Part shown: positions 7,922-16,366 of the stretch, in pieces
Position numbering within the stretch: position 1 is the first letter of the stretch
Layout: the number at the start of each line of letters is the position of its first letter
Source: Pedobacter sp. MC2016-15
GTDB taxonomy: Bacteria; Bacteroidota; Bacteroidia; Sphingobacteriales; Sphingobacteriaceae
Direction of reading: 5' to 3'
Assembly: GCF_026239695.1 (NCBI RefSeq)
Contig: NZ_JAPIVS010000005.1
Coordinates: forward strand, 124,001 to 188,000
Length of the DNA: 64,000 nt
The notes under the pieces: model-generated
What the model saw: the letters and a program-made list of their open reading frames with translations, nothing else
Told to the model about the DNA's origin: nothing
Databases searched by the model: none
Position numbers and translations under genes: made by a program

Positions 7922-9265
7922 ATGACTATTTTAGACGCTATAAATCACCCTAACCGTTTTCTGCTATTGCGCTCCATTTTATCCGTCATATACAAGCATT
8001 TAAGATTTTTCGAGGAGTTGCTAAATTCCCTTTCTGTTGCCGTACTGCTGCTTGTAATCATGTATTTCTGGTCTAACCTGCCATTGAACTTTATCATGGA
8101 GGAAACCTTCACGAAGTTCACCGTGAAAGTTGCCGATAAACTCGACCGACGCTCTTCAGCACCATATGGAATGGATGATGTGATGTTTATCAATGTGTCG
8201 CACAGCAGTGCCATTGTAGATGACCCGGAAGGTACACATGTGATTGCCGACAGGCGAAAGCTGGATACGCTGATGCAGGTTCTGCACAGGTACAGCAGCC
8301 CGGAACAGATCATTGTGTGCGACCTGTATTTTGATATCCCATCGGCAAATGATTATAAACTGCAGTCCTCAATGTCGCAGTTGCCCAATCTGCTTTCGGC
8401 CGTAAAAACAAATTGGTATGGCGAAATCACCCCTAACATCCTTCGTGCAGGCACCAGTGGTACCACTGGTTTCAGACCCCCGCGGGTACCATTTATGATC
8501 TTTTCCAACTCGATGGTGAAGTTCCACCTCACGGACCACAATTGTGTGAAGACTATTCCTGTGCAGATGTATGAGCGGGTAAACAAACAAAAGGCCTCAT
8601 GTCTTGGAGATGCTTTGCAGATTGGGGGCGACTGGTTTTTTAATACGATTCTGATCAATGAAGAACTCAGCCGCGGCATACCCAAAGCTGTATATGAAGA
8701 TCAGGTGGTAACGATACAAAATGTGATTAATGGGGTCAGGGAAAACAACGAAGAGTATGTTTCGCATCTTAAAAAGAGCAAATTTATTATGATCGGCAGT
8801 TATGACACTGATATCCATCATACCACCTTTGGGGATAAGCCGGGTACAATGATACTTTTTGATATCTTTTTATCATTGCAGCAAAAGGAAAATGCCATCA
8901 CTGCGGGCTGGTTGCTGCTCACAGTAACCTTCCTCACCATGCTGATCTATAACCGTTATTACCACTTCAATTTCCTGAAAAAATATATGATCTGGCTGGA
9001 TGAAAGAACTACCGTCCTGGGCTTCAAAGCCCTGCCGGCGATCGACTGGATTCTTTTTTACCTGATGATCTTGTGTTCCGCGGTGTTCTTCCATGTCTAT
9101 CTCGAAGCCGTTGCCGGGATTTTTTTCCTCGCCGTATTTGCATGGACACGTATTTACATGAAAGCACGTTATGTGAAGCTGCAGCAATTCAAAAGAAGTG
9201 GCAGAAGATGGAGTGCGAGGGCACTGTTCAGTTTTCTGTTTATTAAACCCGGATTTAAGAACTAA
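7922..9265 (+). CDS. CHASE2-like extracellular sensor protein without output domain
   Basis: This 447-residue membrane protein has one N-terminal helix (about 35-53), a ~270-residue extracytoplasmic region and three C-terminal helices (about 325-345, 372-392 and 393-411). The outer domain resembles CHASE2: VMFINVSHSSAIVDDPEG, then RRKLDTLMQVLHRY, IIVCDLYFDIPS and MSQLPNLLSAVK. CHASE2 normally feeds a kinase or cyclase through three membrane helices, but here the protein ends in a short basic tail. Signalling would have to pass to another protein; the hybrid kinase at 9618 and the LuxR regulator at 7069 are nearby candidates by inference only. Confidence 0.65.
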   Translation: MTILDAINHPNRFLLLRSILSVIYKHLRFFEELLNSLSVAVLLLVIMYFWSNLPLNFIMEETFTKFTVKVADKLDRRSSAPYGMDDVMFINVSHSSAIVDDPEGTHVIADRRKLDTLMQVLHRYSSPEQIIVCDLYFDIPSANDYKLQSSMSQLPNLLSAVKTNWYGEITPNILRAGTSGTTGFRPPRVPFMIFSNSMVKFHLTDHNCVKTIPVQMYERVNKQKASCLGDALQIGGDWFFNTILINEELSRGIPKAVYEDQVVTIQNVINGVRENNEEYVSHLKKSKFIMIGSYDTDIHHTTFGDKPGTMILFDIFLSLQQKENAITAGWLLLTVTFLTMLIYNRYYHFNFLKKYMIWLDERTTVLGFKALPAIDWILFYLMILCSAVFFHVYLEAVAGIFFLAVFAWTRIYMKARYVKLQQFKRSGRRWSARALFSFLFIKPGFKN

Positions 9266-9617
9266 AAGCGATAACATTTATAGATGTAGCAGAGGGTTTC
9301 TGATCTTTGGATCATAAATGTTTGAGAAAAAGCAAACAAATGGAGAATAATCCTTGTTTACAGTTTTAGTTTAACCATTAGACAAGGCTCCTCCAGTTTG
9401 ATTGCTAGTTTACAGCTAGTTCAAGATCTTTTTACGCTCTCATTCCTATATGTATTCGTGATTTCTCCCGCGGCATTAAGCATTTATTTCGCGTAAATGG
9501 GTTTTGCAACAAAGATGCAGAAGTTGTACTGGCATCCTCCTTGTCAACCCTGAATGGTGAAACACGCAAAATAAATCGTTTTCCGTTTAAATTTTGCAAT
9601 AAAATATCGCTGCTCTT
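9266..9617. other. 352-base intergenic region, no gene seen
   Basis: I find no coding frame, RNA gene or clear terminator. The sequence is AT-rich and contains a weak inverted repeat (CATTTA, 7-base spacer, TAAATG near 9480-9500) and two near-copies of GTTTACAG. It probably holds the promoter of the hybrid kinase. Confidence 0.4.
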
Positions 9618-11792
9618 ATGATTACCAAGGTTAGAAAAATTCCGATACTCAGATATGCTTTGATAGTTTCCCTGATAGTGGTACTATTTATCAGCGCTTT
9701 CTACCTGTATATTTATTACAGAAGGGCTGAGAACGTTCGGTACAATGTCCATCAGATGATTTTGGCACGTGAAAGTGCCTCTATGATTGACAATTGCCTG
9801 ATCAGTCTGTACAGCGCGGAAAATAACAGCAGGCTCTATAGTCTCACTTCAGATATCAAATATTTCAATCAGTTTTCTGCGGATATCAAATTTGTAGACC
9901 AGATCATCATCCAACTGAACCTGAAAGGTCAGCCCGTACAGGCCGACAGTAACCTCAAACATCTCATCATTGAGAAAACGGAGAAAACAACTGATTATAC
10001 AAAACTCAAGTTATTATCTGATAGTCTGCTGGGCTCTGCCGGAAAGCTCAATATCATCATGGATCAGGCAGCAGCGGTTCCGGTGAAAGTTCCGGTGGTA
10101 AGAAAATATGTGAGCACGGTAAAGATTGATACCATCAAATCAAAGCCCAAACCCAAAAAGAAGTTCTTTAAACGTTTGCTTGATTCCTTCTCTTCAAAAA
10201 AATCCGATGAGGAATCACAGCAGGCACAGTTGCGTTCGCGTACTATCGTCAGGAAGAGAATAGCTACCAAGGTGGAGAGCACGACGATCATTCCCCGGGA
10301 GGCTACCGCTGCACGCAGACATTTCCAGGAAATTTCTGAGGCAAACAATCAGCTCAAAGACTCGGAAAAAGAAATTTTAAAGATCAATACGAGCCTGATC
10401 AACCAGATTATCAGTCACCTTAAAGCCTACAAACTCGCTGAAGAACAGTATATCGCCGATGGCAAAACCGAACTGAACAACAGTCTGCGTGATGTGATTT
10501 TCAGATTTAAAAGTTTATCAGGGGTCACCTTCATCTGTCTGATCGCGATGGTGATTGTGATCTTATATAATATCTGGAAGATCTTCAGAAATGAAGAGGA
10601 AATTATCAGTTACAGCCAGGATGCCGAACAATATGCGCAGTCTAAAAGTGCCTTCCTCGCAAGCATGAGTCACGAAATCCGCACACCGCTCAACTCAGTA
10701 ATCGGCTTTTCCGAACAACTGGGCCAGAGTCAGCTCAATGAAACACAGCGGGAGCAACTTCAGGCCATCAGCAGTTCTTCACGCCTGCTGCTGGATGTGG
10801 TAAACGAAATCCTGGATTTCTCCAAATTCGAAACGGGGAAGATGAGTTTTGACAGTGCAGCATTCATGCCTCAGCACACGCTGGAAGAGGTATTTATCAG
10901 CTTGAGACCTCAGGCGGAAAGCAAAGGCATAAAAATAGAAAAAGAGCTGGACCTCGATGTGGATACTTGTTTCACGGGTGATGCTTTCAGGCTGAAACAG
11001 GTGGTACTTAACCTGATGAGTAATGCCATTAAGTTTACCACTGATGGAAAGGTTACGCTCAGAGCCCATGTCAGCAAAGGTCAGCAAGGTATGAAAGTGC
11101 TGCATGTTTCTGTTAAAGATAGCGGCCTGGGTATCAGCAAGGAGAATATTCCCTTAATTTTCGGAGAGTTTGCACAGATTGATTCTGCCCAGAAGCAGGC
11201 TTCACAGAAAGGTACCGGACTGGGGCTGGCGATCTCCAAAAAAATTGTCGAGCTGCAGGGTGGTTCCATTTCGGTGACGAGTGAGCTGAAGAAAGGTTCG
11301 GTTTTTAGTTTTCAGATTCCTTTTGAAACGGCAGACTTGTCCGCCTGCAAGAAAAAGAGCATACCGGACAACTTCCTGGCAGAGGAAATTTTACTGGGCA
11401 AACATATCCTGGTGGCTGAAGACAACCGCCTAAATGTATTGCTGTTAAGTACGATCCTGAAAAAATGGAAGGTTACCTACGATATCGCTGAAGATGGTGT
11501 ACAGGCTTTATCGCTCTTTGCATCCCGCGACTATGACCTGGTGCTTACCGATATTGAAATGCCGGAAATGGGTGGGGTAGAGCTGGCCCGTAAAATCAGG
11601 AATTACGACCACATCGGCAAATCTCTGACACCTGTACTGGCACTGACAGCGAATGCTTTGAAAGAAGACCGCGACAATTACATGAAAGCAGGGATGAATG
11701 GTGTGATCCTGAAACCCTTTTCGGAACAGAATCTTCTGGATACGATTACTGATGCATTGAAAGATCCCTTGCTGGAAACGGAAAAGCTGTAA
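9618..11792 (+). CDS. Hybrid sensor histidine kinase with receiver domain
   Basis: This 724-residue protein has membrane helices at about 10-32 and 297-317. They enclose a ~265-residue extracytoplasmic domain with coiled-coil character and a basic, proline/lysine-rich insert around 170-215. HisKA carries H352 in SHEIRTPLNS. HATPase_c has NLMSNAIKFT, DSGLGIS and GTGLGLAIS. A C-terminal receiver has Asp645 in LTDIEMPEMGG and KPF near the end. There is no Hpt or output domain, so phosphate must be passed on elsewhere. The sensory region resembles the CHASE3 style of four-helix domains but is not firmly assigned. Confidence 0.9.
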   Translation: MITKVRKIPILRYALIVSLIVVLFISAFYLYIYYRRAENVRYNVHQMILARESASMIDNCLISLYSAENNSRLYSLTSDIKYFNQFSADIKFVDQIIIQLNLKGQPVQADSNLKHLIIEKTEKTTDYTKLKLLSDSLLGSAGKLNIIMDQAAAVPVKVPVVRKYVSTVKIDTIKSKPKPKKKFFKRLLDSFSSKKSDEESQQAQLRSRTIVRKRIATKVESTTIIPREATAARRHFQEISEANNQLKDSEKEILKINTSLINQIISHLKAYKLAEEQYIADGKTELNNSLRDVIFRFKSLSGVTFICLIAMVIVILYNIWKIFRNEEEIISYSQDAEQYAQSKSAFLASMSHEIRTPLNSVIGFSEQLGQSQLNETQREQLQAISSSSRLLLDVVNEILDFSKFETGKMSFDSAAFMPQHTLEEVFISLRPQAESKGIKIEKELDLDVDTCFTGDAFRLKQVVLNLMSNAIKFTTDGKVTLRAHVSKGQQGMKVLHVSVKDSGLGISKENIPLIFGEFAQIDSAQKQASQKGTGLGLAISKKIVELQGGSISVTSELKKGSVFSFQIPFETADLSACKKKSIPDNFLAEEILLGKHILVAEDNRLNVLLLSTILKKWKVTYDIAEDGVQALSLFASRDYDLVLTDIEMPEMGGVELARKIRNYDHIGKSLTPVLALTANALKEDRDNYMKAGMNGVILKPFSEQNLLDTITDALKDPLLETEKL

Positions 11793-11843
11793 AGACAAAA
11801 ACCTTTTCTGGCTTTCAGGGCTTTATTAGATAAATCTTTCATC

Positions 11844-14570
11844 ATGAGTTTATCAAAGTATAATGCCAAGCGCGATTTTAATAAAACGGCAGAACCCAAA
11901 GCCGGAAAAAGCAAGGACAAAAATTCTTTGCTCTTTGTGATCCAAAAGCACGATGCCTCACGTTTACATTACGATTTCAGACTGGAGATGGATGGCGTGC
12001 TCAAAAGCTGGGCCGTGCCAAAAGGGCCTTCTACAGATCCGAAGATGAAGCGACTGGCCATGATGGTGGAGGATCATCCCTATGACTACCGTAGTTTTGA
12101 AGGCATTATTCCCAAAGGGGAATATGGTGGGGGCACAGTGATCGTCTGGGATGAAGGAACATACGAGCCTTTAGAAGAAATCAAGGGGAAGAAAGCCCAG
12201 GAAAAACATCTGCTGAAGCAGCTGGAATCAGGTTCGCTGAAGATTAAACTTCATGGCAAAAAGCTCGAAGGGGAGTTTGCCTTTGTCAAAACAAAGGGGA
12301 TGGGCGAAAATGCCTGGCTGCTGATCAAGCATAATGATGAGTTTGCATCAAAGAAAGATATCACTAAACAGGGAGATTCCGTATTAACGGGGAAAACAAT
12401 AGAAGAGGTGGAGAAGAGCAGTAATGCAGTCTGGAAAGACGGGCATGAGGAGAAAATCAATAAAAAGACAGCACCCGCTGCTGCAAAGAAGAAAGCGGCT
12501 CCGGCAAAAAAAAAAGCAGTATCGAAAAAAAATCCTGATGCTGAACAGCCTGCAGATACTGCTGCAGCATTAAAGAAAATAAAAAAATCCAATATCCCGA
12601 TAGGCATGAAGCCGATGCTGGCCACGCTTGCCTCTGAGCCATTTGATGACCCGGGCTGGACCTACGAAGTGAAATGGGACGGTTATCGTGCGCTGGCCTT
12701 TGTGAAAAAAGGCGATGTACAGTTATTGTCGCGCAACAACAAGAGTTTTAATGATAAATTTTACCCGATTTATGACCTGCTGAAAACCTGGAAGCTCAAC
12801 GCCGTGTTTGACGGAGAGATCCTGGTGCTGAATGAAAAGGGGATTTCCAACTTCGGCGATCTCCAGAACTGGCGCAGTGAGGCGGATGGCGACCTGGTGT
12901 TTTATGTGTTCGACCTGCTCTGGTATGAAGGCAAAAGCCTGATGGAGCTGCCTTTGTCGCAACGTCAATCCATACTGAAAGAGGTACTTCCGATTGATGA
13001 TGACAGCGTCCGGCTGAGTAAGGTTTTTGAAGCCAGTGGTATAGAGTTTTTCGAAGCCGCAAAAAAAATGGGACTTGAGGGGATCATGGCTAAGAAAACT
13101 GACAGTCTTTATGCTGCCGATTCACGTTCCAGGGAATGGCTGAAGATAAAAATTAATAAACGCCAGGAAGTGGTTATCGCAGGTTTTACAAAAAATGAAG
13201 ATACTTCTAAAAAGTTCAGTTCATTGCTGCTGGGGGTATACGAAAAGGGTAAGCTGCAATATGTGGGAAAGGTAGGAACTGGCTTTTCTGATGCACTGCA
13301 AAAAGAAATGATCGCACAGTTTAAGCCGCTGATTGTAGATAAGAGTCCTTTTGAAACGCTGCCTGATGTAAACAAACCTTCAAGATTCCGTCCCAACCCT
13401 CCAAAGGCGCAGGCCACATGGCTGAAGCCAGAACTGGTATGTGAGGTTGCTTACACAGAAATAACCAGTGATGGTGTGTTCCGCCATCCTTCATTTCAGG
13501 GTATGAGGATCGACAAAAATCCCAAAGAAGTGACCAGGGAAAAGGCGGTCCCTACAGTTGAAGTGGTTGAGGAAGTGGAGGCAGGATTTGAAGATGCTGC
13601 AGATGATATGGTAAAGCCTGCAAAAGATAAGAATAAGAAAACGCTGCTCAATCCCACAGATGAAACCCAGGTGAGGAAGGTAAAGGGACATGAGCTCAAG
13701 TTTACACATCTGAGCAAAATCTACTGGCCGGAAGATAAGGTGTCCAAGCGTGATATGTTCAATTACTATTATCAGATCGCTGAATATATGATTCCATATA
13801 TCAAAGACCGGCCGATGTCACTGAACCGCTTTCCCAATGGCATCCATGGGGCTAGCTTTTATCAGAAAGATGTGAAAGGTAAGGCGCCCGACTGGGCAAA
13901 GACTTTTCCCTATACCAATGGGGAGGGAGAAAAGAAAGAGTATCTGGTGGGGACGGATGAGGCAAGCCTGCTCTGGATGGCCTCTTTGGGCTGTATAGAG
14001 ATGAACCCCTGGTTCAGCCGCGTGCAATCAGAAGACAACCCGGATTACTGCGTGATTGATCTTGATCCTGATAAAAACACTTTTGATGAGGTGATAGTAG
14101 CAGCCCTTGAAGTAAAGAAAGTGCTGGATGCATTGGATGTGCCCAGCTTTTGCAAAACCTCGGGCTCCACGGGAATGCATATCTATATTCCGATGGGAGC
14201 TAAGTACAATTATGATCAGTCACAGTTGTTTGCCAAAATCATTGTGAATCTCGTGCATGAGCAGTTACCGGATTTTACAACACTGGAACGGACAATTGCA
14301 AACCGGCATGGAAAAATGTACCTGGATTTCCTGCAAAACCGCCCCGGGGCTACTATCGCCGGCCCTTACTCCTTACGCCCGAAAGTTGGTGCCACGGTAT
14401 CGATGCCACTGCATTGGGATGAAGTTAAAAAGGGATTGAAAATGAAAGATTTTACGATACACAACGCTGTGGAGCGGGTAAGAGCCGAAGGGGATCTTTT
14501 TAAAGGGGTATTGGGAAAAGGAATTGATCTGGAGAAAACGATCAAAAAGTCTAAAAGTATCTTTGGATAA
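11844..14570 (+). CDS. ligD: DNA ligase D (phosphoesterase-ligase-polymerase)
   Basis: This 908-residue multifunctional end-joining enzyme has an N-terminal 3'-phosphoesterase with HDASRLHYDFRLE (His36, His42, Asp44). A Lys/Ala-rich linker (about 208-245) leads to the ATP-dependent ligase, whose adenylated lysine is K277 in EVKWDGYRA. The C-terminal primase-polymerase (about 620-900) has catalytic VIDLDPD (Asp739, Asp741). The PE-Lig-Pol order is the Bacteroidota type; Mycobacterium has Pol first. LigD acts with Ku in non-homologous end joining, but no ku gene is in this window. It is transcribed alone, with a strong terminator after the stop. Confidence 0.97.
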   Translation: MSLSKYNAKRDFNKTAEPKAGKSKDKNSLLFVIQKHDASRLHYDFRLEMDGVLKSWAVPKGPSTDPKMKRLAMMVEDHPYDYRSFEGIIPKGEYGGGTVIVWDEGTYEPLEEIKGKKAQEKHLLKQLESGSLKIKLHGKKLEGEFAFVKTKGMGENAWLLIKHNDEFASKKDITKQGDSVLTGKTIEEVEKSSNAVWKDGHEEKINKKTAPAAAKKKAAPAKKKAVSKKNPDAEQPADTAAALKKIKKSNIPIGMKPMLATLASEPFDDPGWTYEVKWDGYRALAFVKKGDVQLLSRNNKSFNDKFYPIYDLLKTWKLNAVFDGEILVLNEKGISNFGDLQNWRSEADGDLVFYVFDLLWYEGKSLMELPLSQRQSILKEVLPIDDDSVRLSKVFEASGIEFFEAAKKMGLEGIMAKKTDSLYAADSRSREWLKIKINKRQEVVIAGFTKNEDTSKKFSSLLLGVYEKGKLQYVGKVGTGFSDALQKEMIAQFKPLIVDKSPFETLPDVNKPSRFRPNPPKAQATWLKPELVCEVAYTEITSDGVFRHPSFQGMRIDKNPKEVTREKAVPTVEVVEEVEAGFEDAADDMVKPAKDKNKKTLLNPTDETQVRKVKGHELKFTHLSKIYWPEDKVSKRDMFNYYYQIAEYMIPYIKDRPMSLNRFPNGIHGASFYQKDVKGKAPDWAKTFPYTNGEGEKKEYLVGTDEASLLWMASLGCIEMNPWFSRVQSEDNPDYCVIDLDPDKNTFDEVIVAALEVKKVLDALDVPSFCKTSGSTGMHIYIPMGAKYNYDQSQLFAKIIVNLVHEQLPDFTTLERTIANRHGKMYLDFLQNRPGATIAGPYSLRPKVGATVSMPLHWDEVKKGLKMKDFTIHNAVERVRAEGDLFKGVLGKGIDLEKTIKKSKSIFG

Positions 14571-14588
14571 ATGATAATTTTGATAAAA

Positions 14589-14633
14589 AAATGTCTGACC
14601 TGAATATCAAAAGATATTGAGGTCAGACATTTT
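14589..14633. terminator. Long bidirectional terminator after ligD
   Basis: AAATGTCTGACCT pairs with AGGTCAGACATTT over 13 bp. After a G/G mismatch, AATATC-AAAA-GATATT extends the stem. A-tract and T-tract flanks serve both strands between ligD and the convergent small gene. Confidence 0.9.
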
Positions 14634-14644
14634 CGTAAGCCTCA

Positions 14645-14839
14645 CTAATAAGTAGGCTCGTCATAAATCCTTCTTTCTGCAATGAAATCGTCCTTCATGC
14701 GTTTGGCTTCATCAGCCCATTTAGGCGCATTTTCCTTCAGATCATCAACAAGTGATTTGCCATTGATATCCTTTTTGGTAACGTACTTAATTGCGCCATA
14801 AACTGCTGCGCCAATTATTGCTGTCTTTAACAATCCCAT
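14645..14839 (-). CDS. Small YtxH-like protein, 64 residues
   Basis: This small protein begins with a glycine/alanine-rich hydrophobic segment (LLKTAIIGAAVYGAIKYV). A charged, helical tail follows (DDLKENAPKWADEAKRMKDDF). That layout is like YtxH-domain stress proteins, which have one N-terminal membrane segment and an amphipathic helix. The function is unknown. It is probably envelope-associated. It ends against the ligD terminator. Confidence 0.6.
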   Translation of the reverse strand: MGLLKTAIIGAAVYGAIKYVTKKDINGKSLVDDLKENAPKWADEAKRMKDDFIAERRIYDEPTY

Positions 14840-14894
14840 AGTTATATCGTTTTGTGATTTAGTGAATAACAGTATAACGCTGAAAATGTTCAGT

Positions 14895-15452
14895 TTATTT
14901 CTTTAACTTCTTTACAAGCATGTTAAAGTCGTATCCAAACACAGGAACGCGCTTCCACTTTCCTTCTTTAAATTCATAGGAGCCGCCATTGAAAACTCCA
15001 ATGGCAAAACCCGGGTTAGGGCCGCTCAGGGTTTCCAACCATTCTATCGTCACCAGCAGATCTTTTTTAACCTCGATATGAAAAGGTTCAAGATCTACGC
15101 TCACGCGGTTTTTACCTGTTGGTATTGCACCGATAATATCCTTTTTTACATAATTTTCACCAGAGAGGATACCATTAAATTCATATACATTTACCTTGAA
15201 TTTCAGACTTTCTTTACTCCTGTTATCAACTCCAAAAGAAAGGTTAATTAATTCTACAGGTTTGCTTCCGGCGCTCATTTTGATTCCCAGCTGATTGCCC
15301 TTGATCACACTGATAGTACTATTGGAAGAGCCGTTTCTCGCCTTATTGCCAATGACTTTGGTTTTTTCCTGAGCATGGAGGACACCGGCAGAGAGGAATA
15401 GAATTAAGAAAGAACAGAAGAGTGGTTTTAATACTGAGTTAGTTTTGATCAT
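14895..15452 (-). CDS. Secreted protein of unknown function, 185 residues
   Basis: A clear signal peptide (about 1-28, PLFCSFLILFLSAGVLHAQ) precedes a ~155-residue domain. That domain consists of alternating hydrophobic and charged strands, consistent with a beta-sandwich in the periplasm or outside the cell. Conserved-looking pieces are LINLSFGVDNRSKESLKFKVNVY and DLLVTIEWLE, separated by loops. I do not recognise the family with certainty; similar short secreted proteins occur in Bacteroidota. It is 55 bases upstream, in reading direction, of the YtxH-like gene. Confidence 0.65.
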   Translation of the reverse strand: MIKTNSVLKPLFCSFLILFLSAGVLHAQEKTKVIGNKARNGSSNSTISVIKGNQLGIKMSAGSKPVELINLSFGVDNRSKESLKFKVNVYEFNGILSGENYVKKDIIGAIPTGKNRVSVDLEPFHIEVKKDLLVTIEWLETLSGPNPGFAIGVFNGGSYEFKEGKWKRVPVFGYDFNMLVKKLKK

Positions 15453-15550
15453 TTGGTTTGAGCTTTATGTTGAGTTTTGTTAAGATGACGATATCATGTG
15501 GATAAAGGTTGCAAAGAAATTACGAAATGTCAATACTAAATCACTTAATA

Positions 15551-15562
15551 ACGATATATCGT
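15551..15562. promoter_or_regulatory. Perfect 12-bp palindrome ACGATATATCGT
   Basis: ACGATATATCGT is self-complementary. It lies between the divergent 15452 (minus) and 15659 (plus) genes, about 97 bases before the LytTR start. The position and symmetry fit a dimeric regulator site, but the factor is unknown. Confidence 0.35.
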
Positions 15563-15658
15563 GAGATAATGTGACATGTTACCGGCGTAATCAATTGATA
15601 ATTAGTTGATTAATGATATGGCACAAAACTTGTCTTTAGAGTTATCAAATTATATCTT

Positions 15659-16354
15659 ATGAATTGCCTCATCGTTGACGATAACCCCATTGCCAGGGCA
15701 ACCTTGTGCGAACTGGCTTCACAATTGCAAACCATCAGCATCTGTGCCGAGTGCGCCAATGCGATGGATGCTTTCAATTACCTGCAGGAAAAACCAGTCG
15801 ACCTGATCTTTCTGGACATTGAAATGCCTGGTATGAGCGGACTGGAATTGATCCGCAACCTTGGTCAGCTTCAGCCTGTCATCATCTTCACAACTTCCAA
15901 GAAAGATTATGCCGTTGAAGCTTTTGAACTCGATGTTGCCGACTACCTCGTGAAGCCATTGCGACCGGCGAGGTTTATCCAGGCCATCAACAGGGCAAAT
16001 GAGATTCTGGCTTCCAAAAAAATGGAATCCAGACCCGGCAGCGATGAATATATTTTTATCAGAGATACCAATGTAGTGAGGCGATTGAAACTGGATGATA
16101 TACTTTTTGCAGAAGCTATGGGCGACTATGTGAAATTATATACACAGGAGAAGCTGTATGCCATTCACACCAAACTTAAAACCGTTGAAGAGCGATTGCC
16201 CTCCTGTAACTTCCTGAGAGTGCACCGTTCCTATATCGTTGCACTTAATAAGATCGATGCTTTCCAGGACGGGGCCTTAAAAATTGGCAGTAAATTTCTG
16301 CCCGTGACGGACACCTACAGAAAGATATTAAATGAGCGTATGAATATACTTTAA
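15659..16354 (+). CDS. LytTR-family response regulator
   Basis: This 231-residue protein has a receiver domain (1-120) with acidic pair VDDN, phospho-acceptor D53 in FLDIEMPGMSG, and YLVKPL. A LytTR DNA-binding domain follows (about 132-230; ILFAEAMGDYVKLYT and FLRVHRSYIVALNKID). Such regulators bind paired direct repeats about two helical turns apart. The partner is most likely the hybrid kinase 12 bases downstream. A repeat pair of the right geometry lies at 18247-18277, before the DUF3347 gene. Confidence 0.95.
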   Translation: MNCLIVDDNPIARATLCELASQLQTISICAECANAMDAFNYLQEKPVDLIFLDIEMPGMSGLELIRNLGQLQPVIIFTTSKKDYAVEAFELDVADYLVKPLRPARFIQAINRANEILASKKMESRPGSDEYIFIRDTNVVRRLKLDDILFAEAMGDYVKLYTQEKLYAIHTKLKTVEERLPSCNFLRVHRSYIVALNKIDAFQDGALKIGSKFLPVTDTYRKILNERMNIL

Positions 16355-16366
16355 CTTTTCCCCTGT

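Noticed and set aside
12466-12560. Frameshift-prone A-tract in ligD
   Set aside because: The Lys/Ala-rich stretch is a flexible linker between domains and the frame stays open through the ligase and polymerase.
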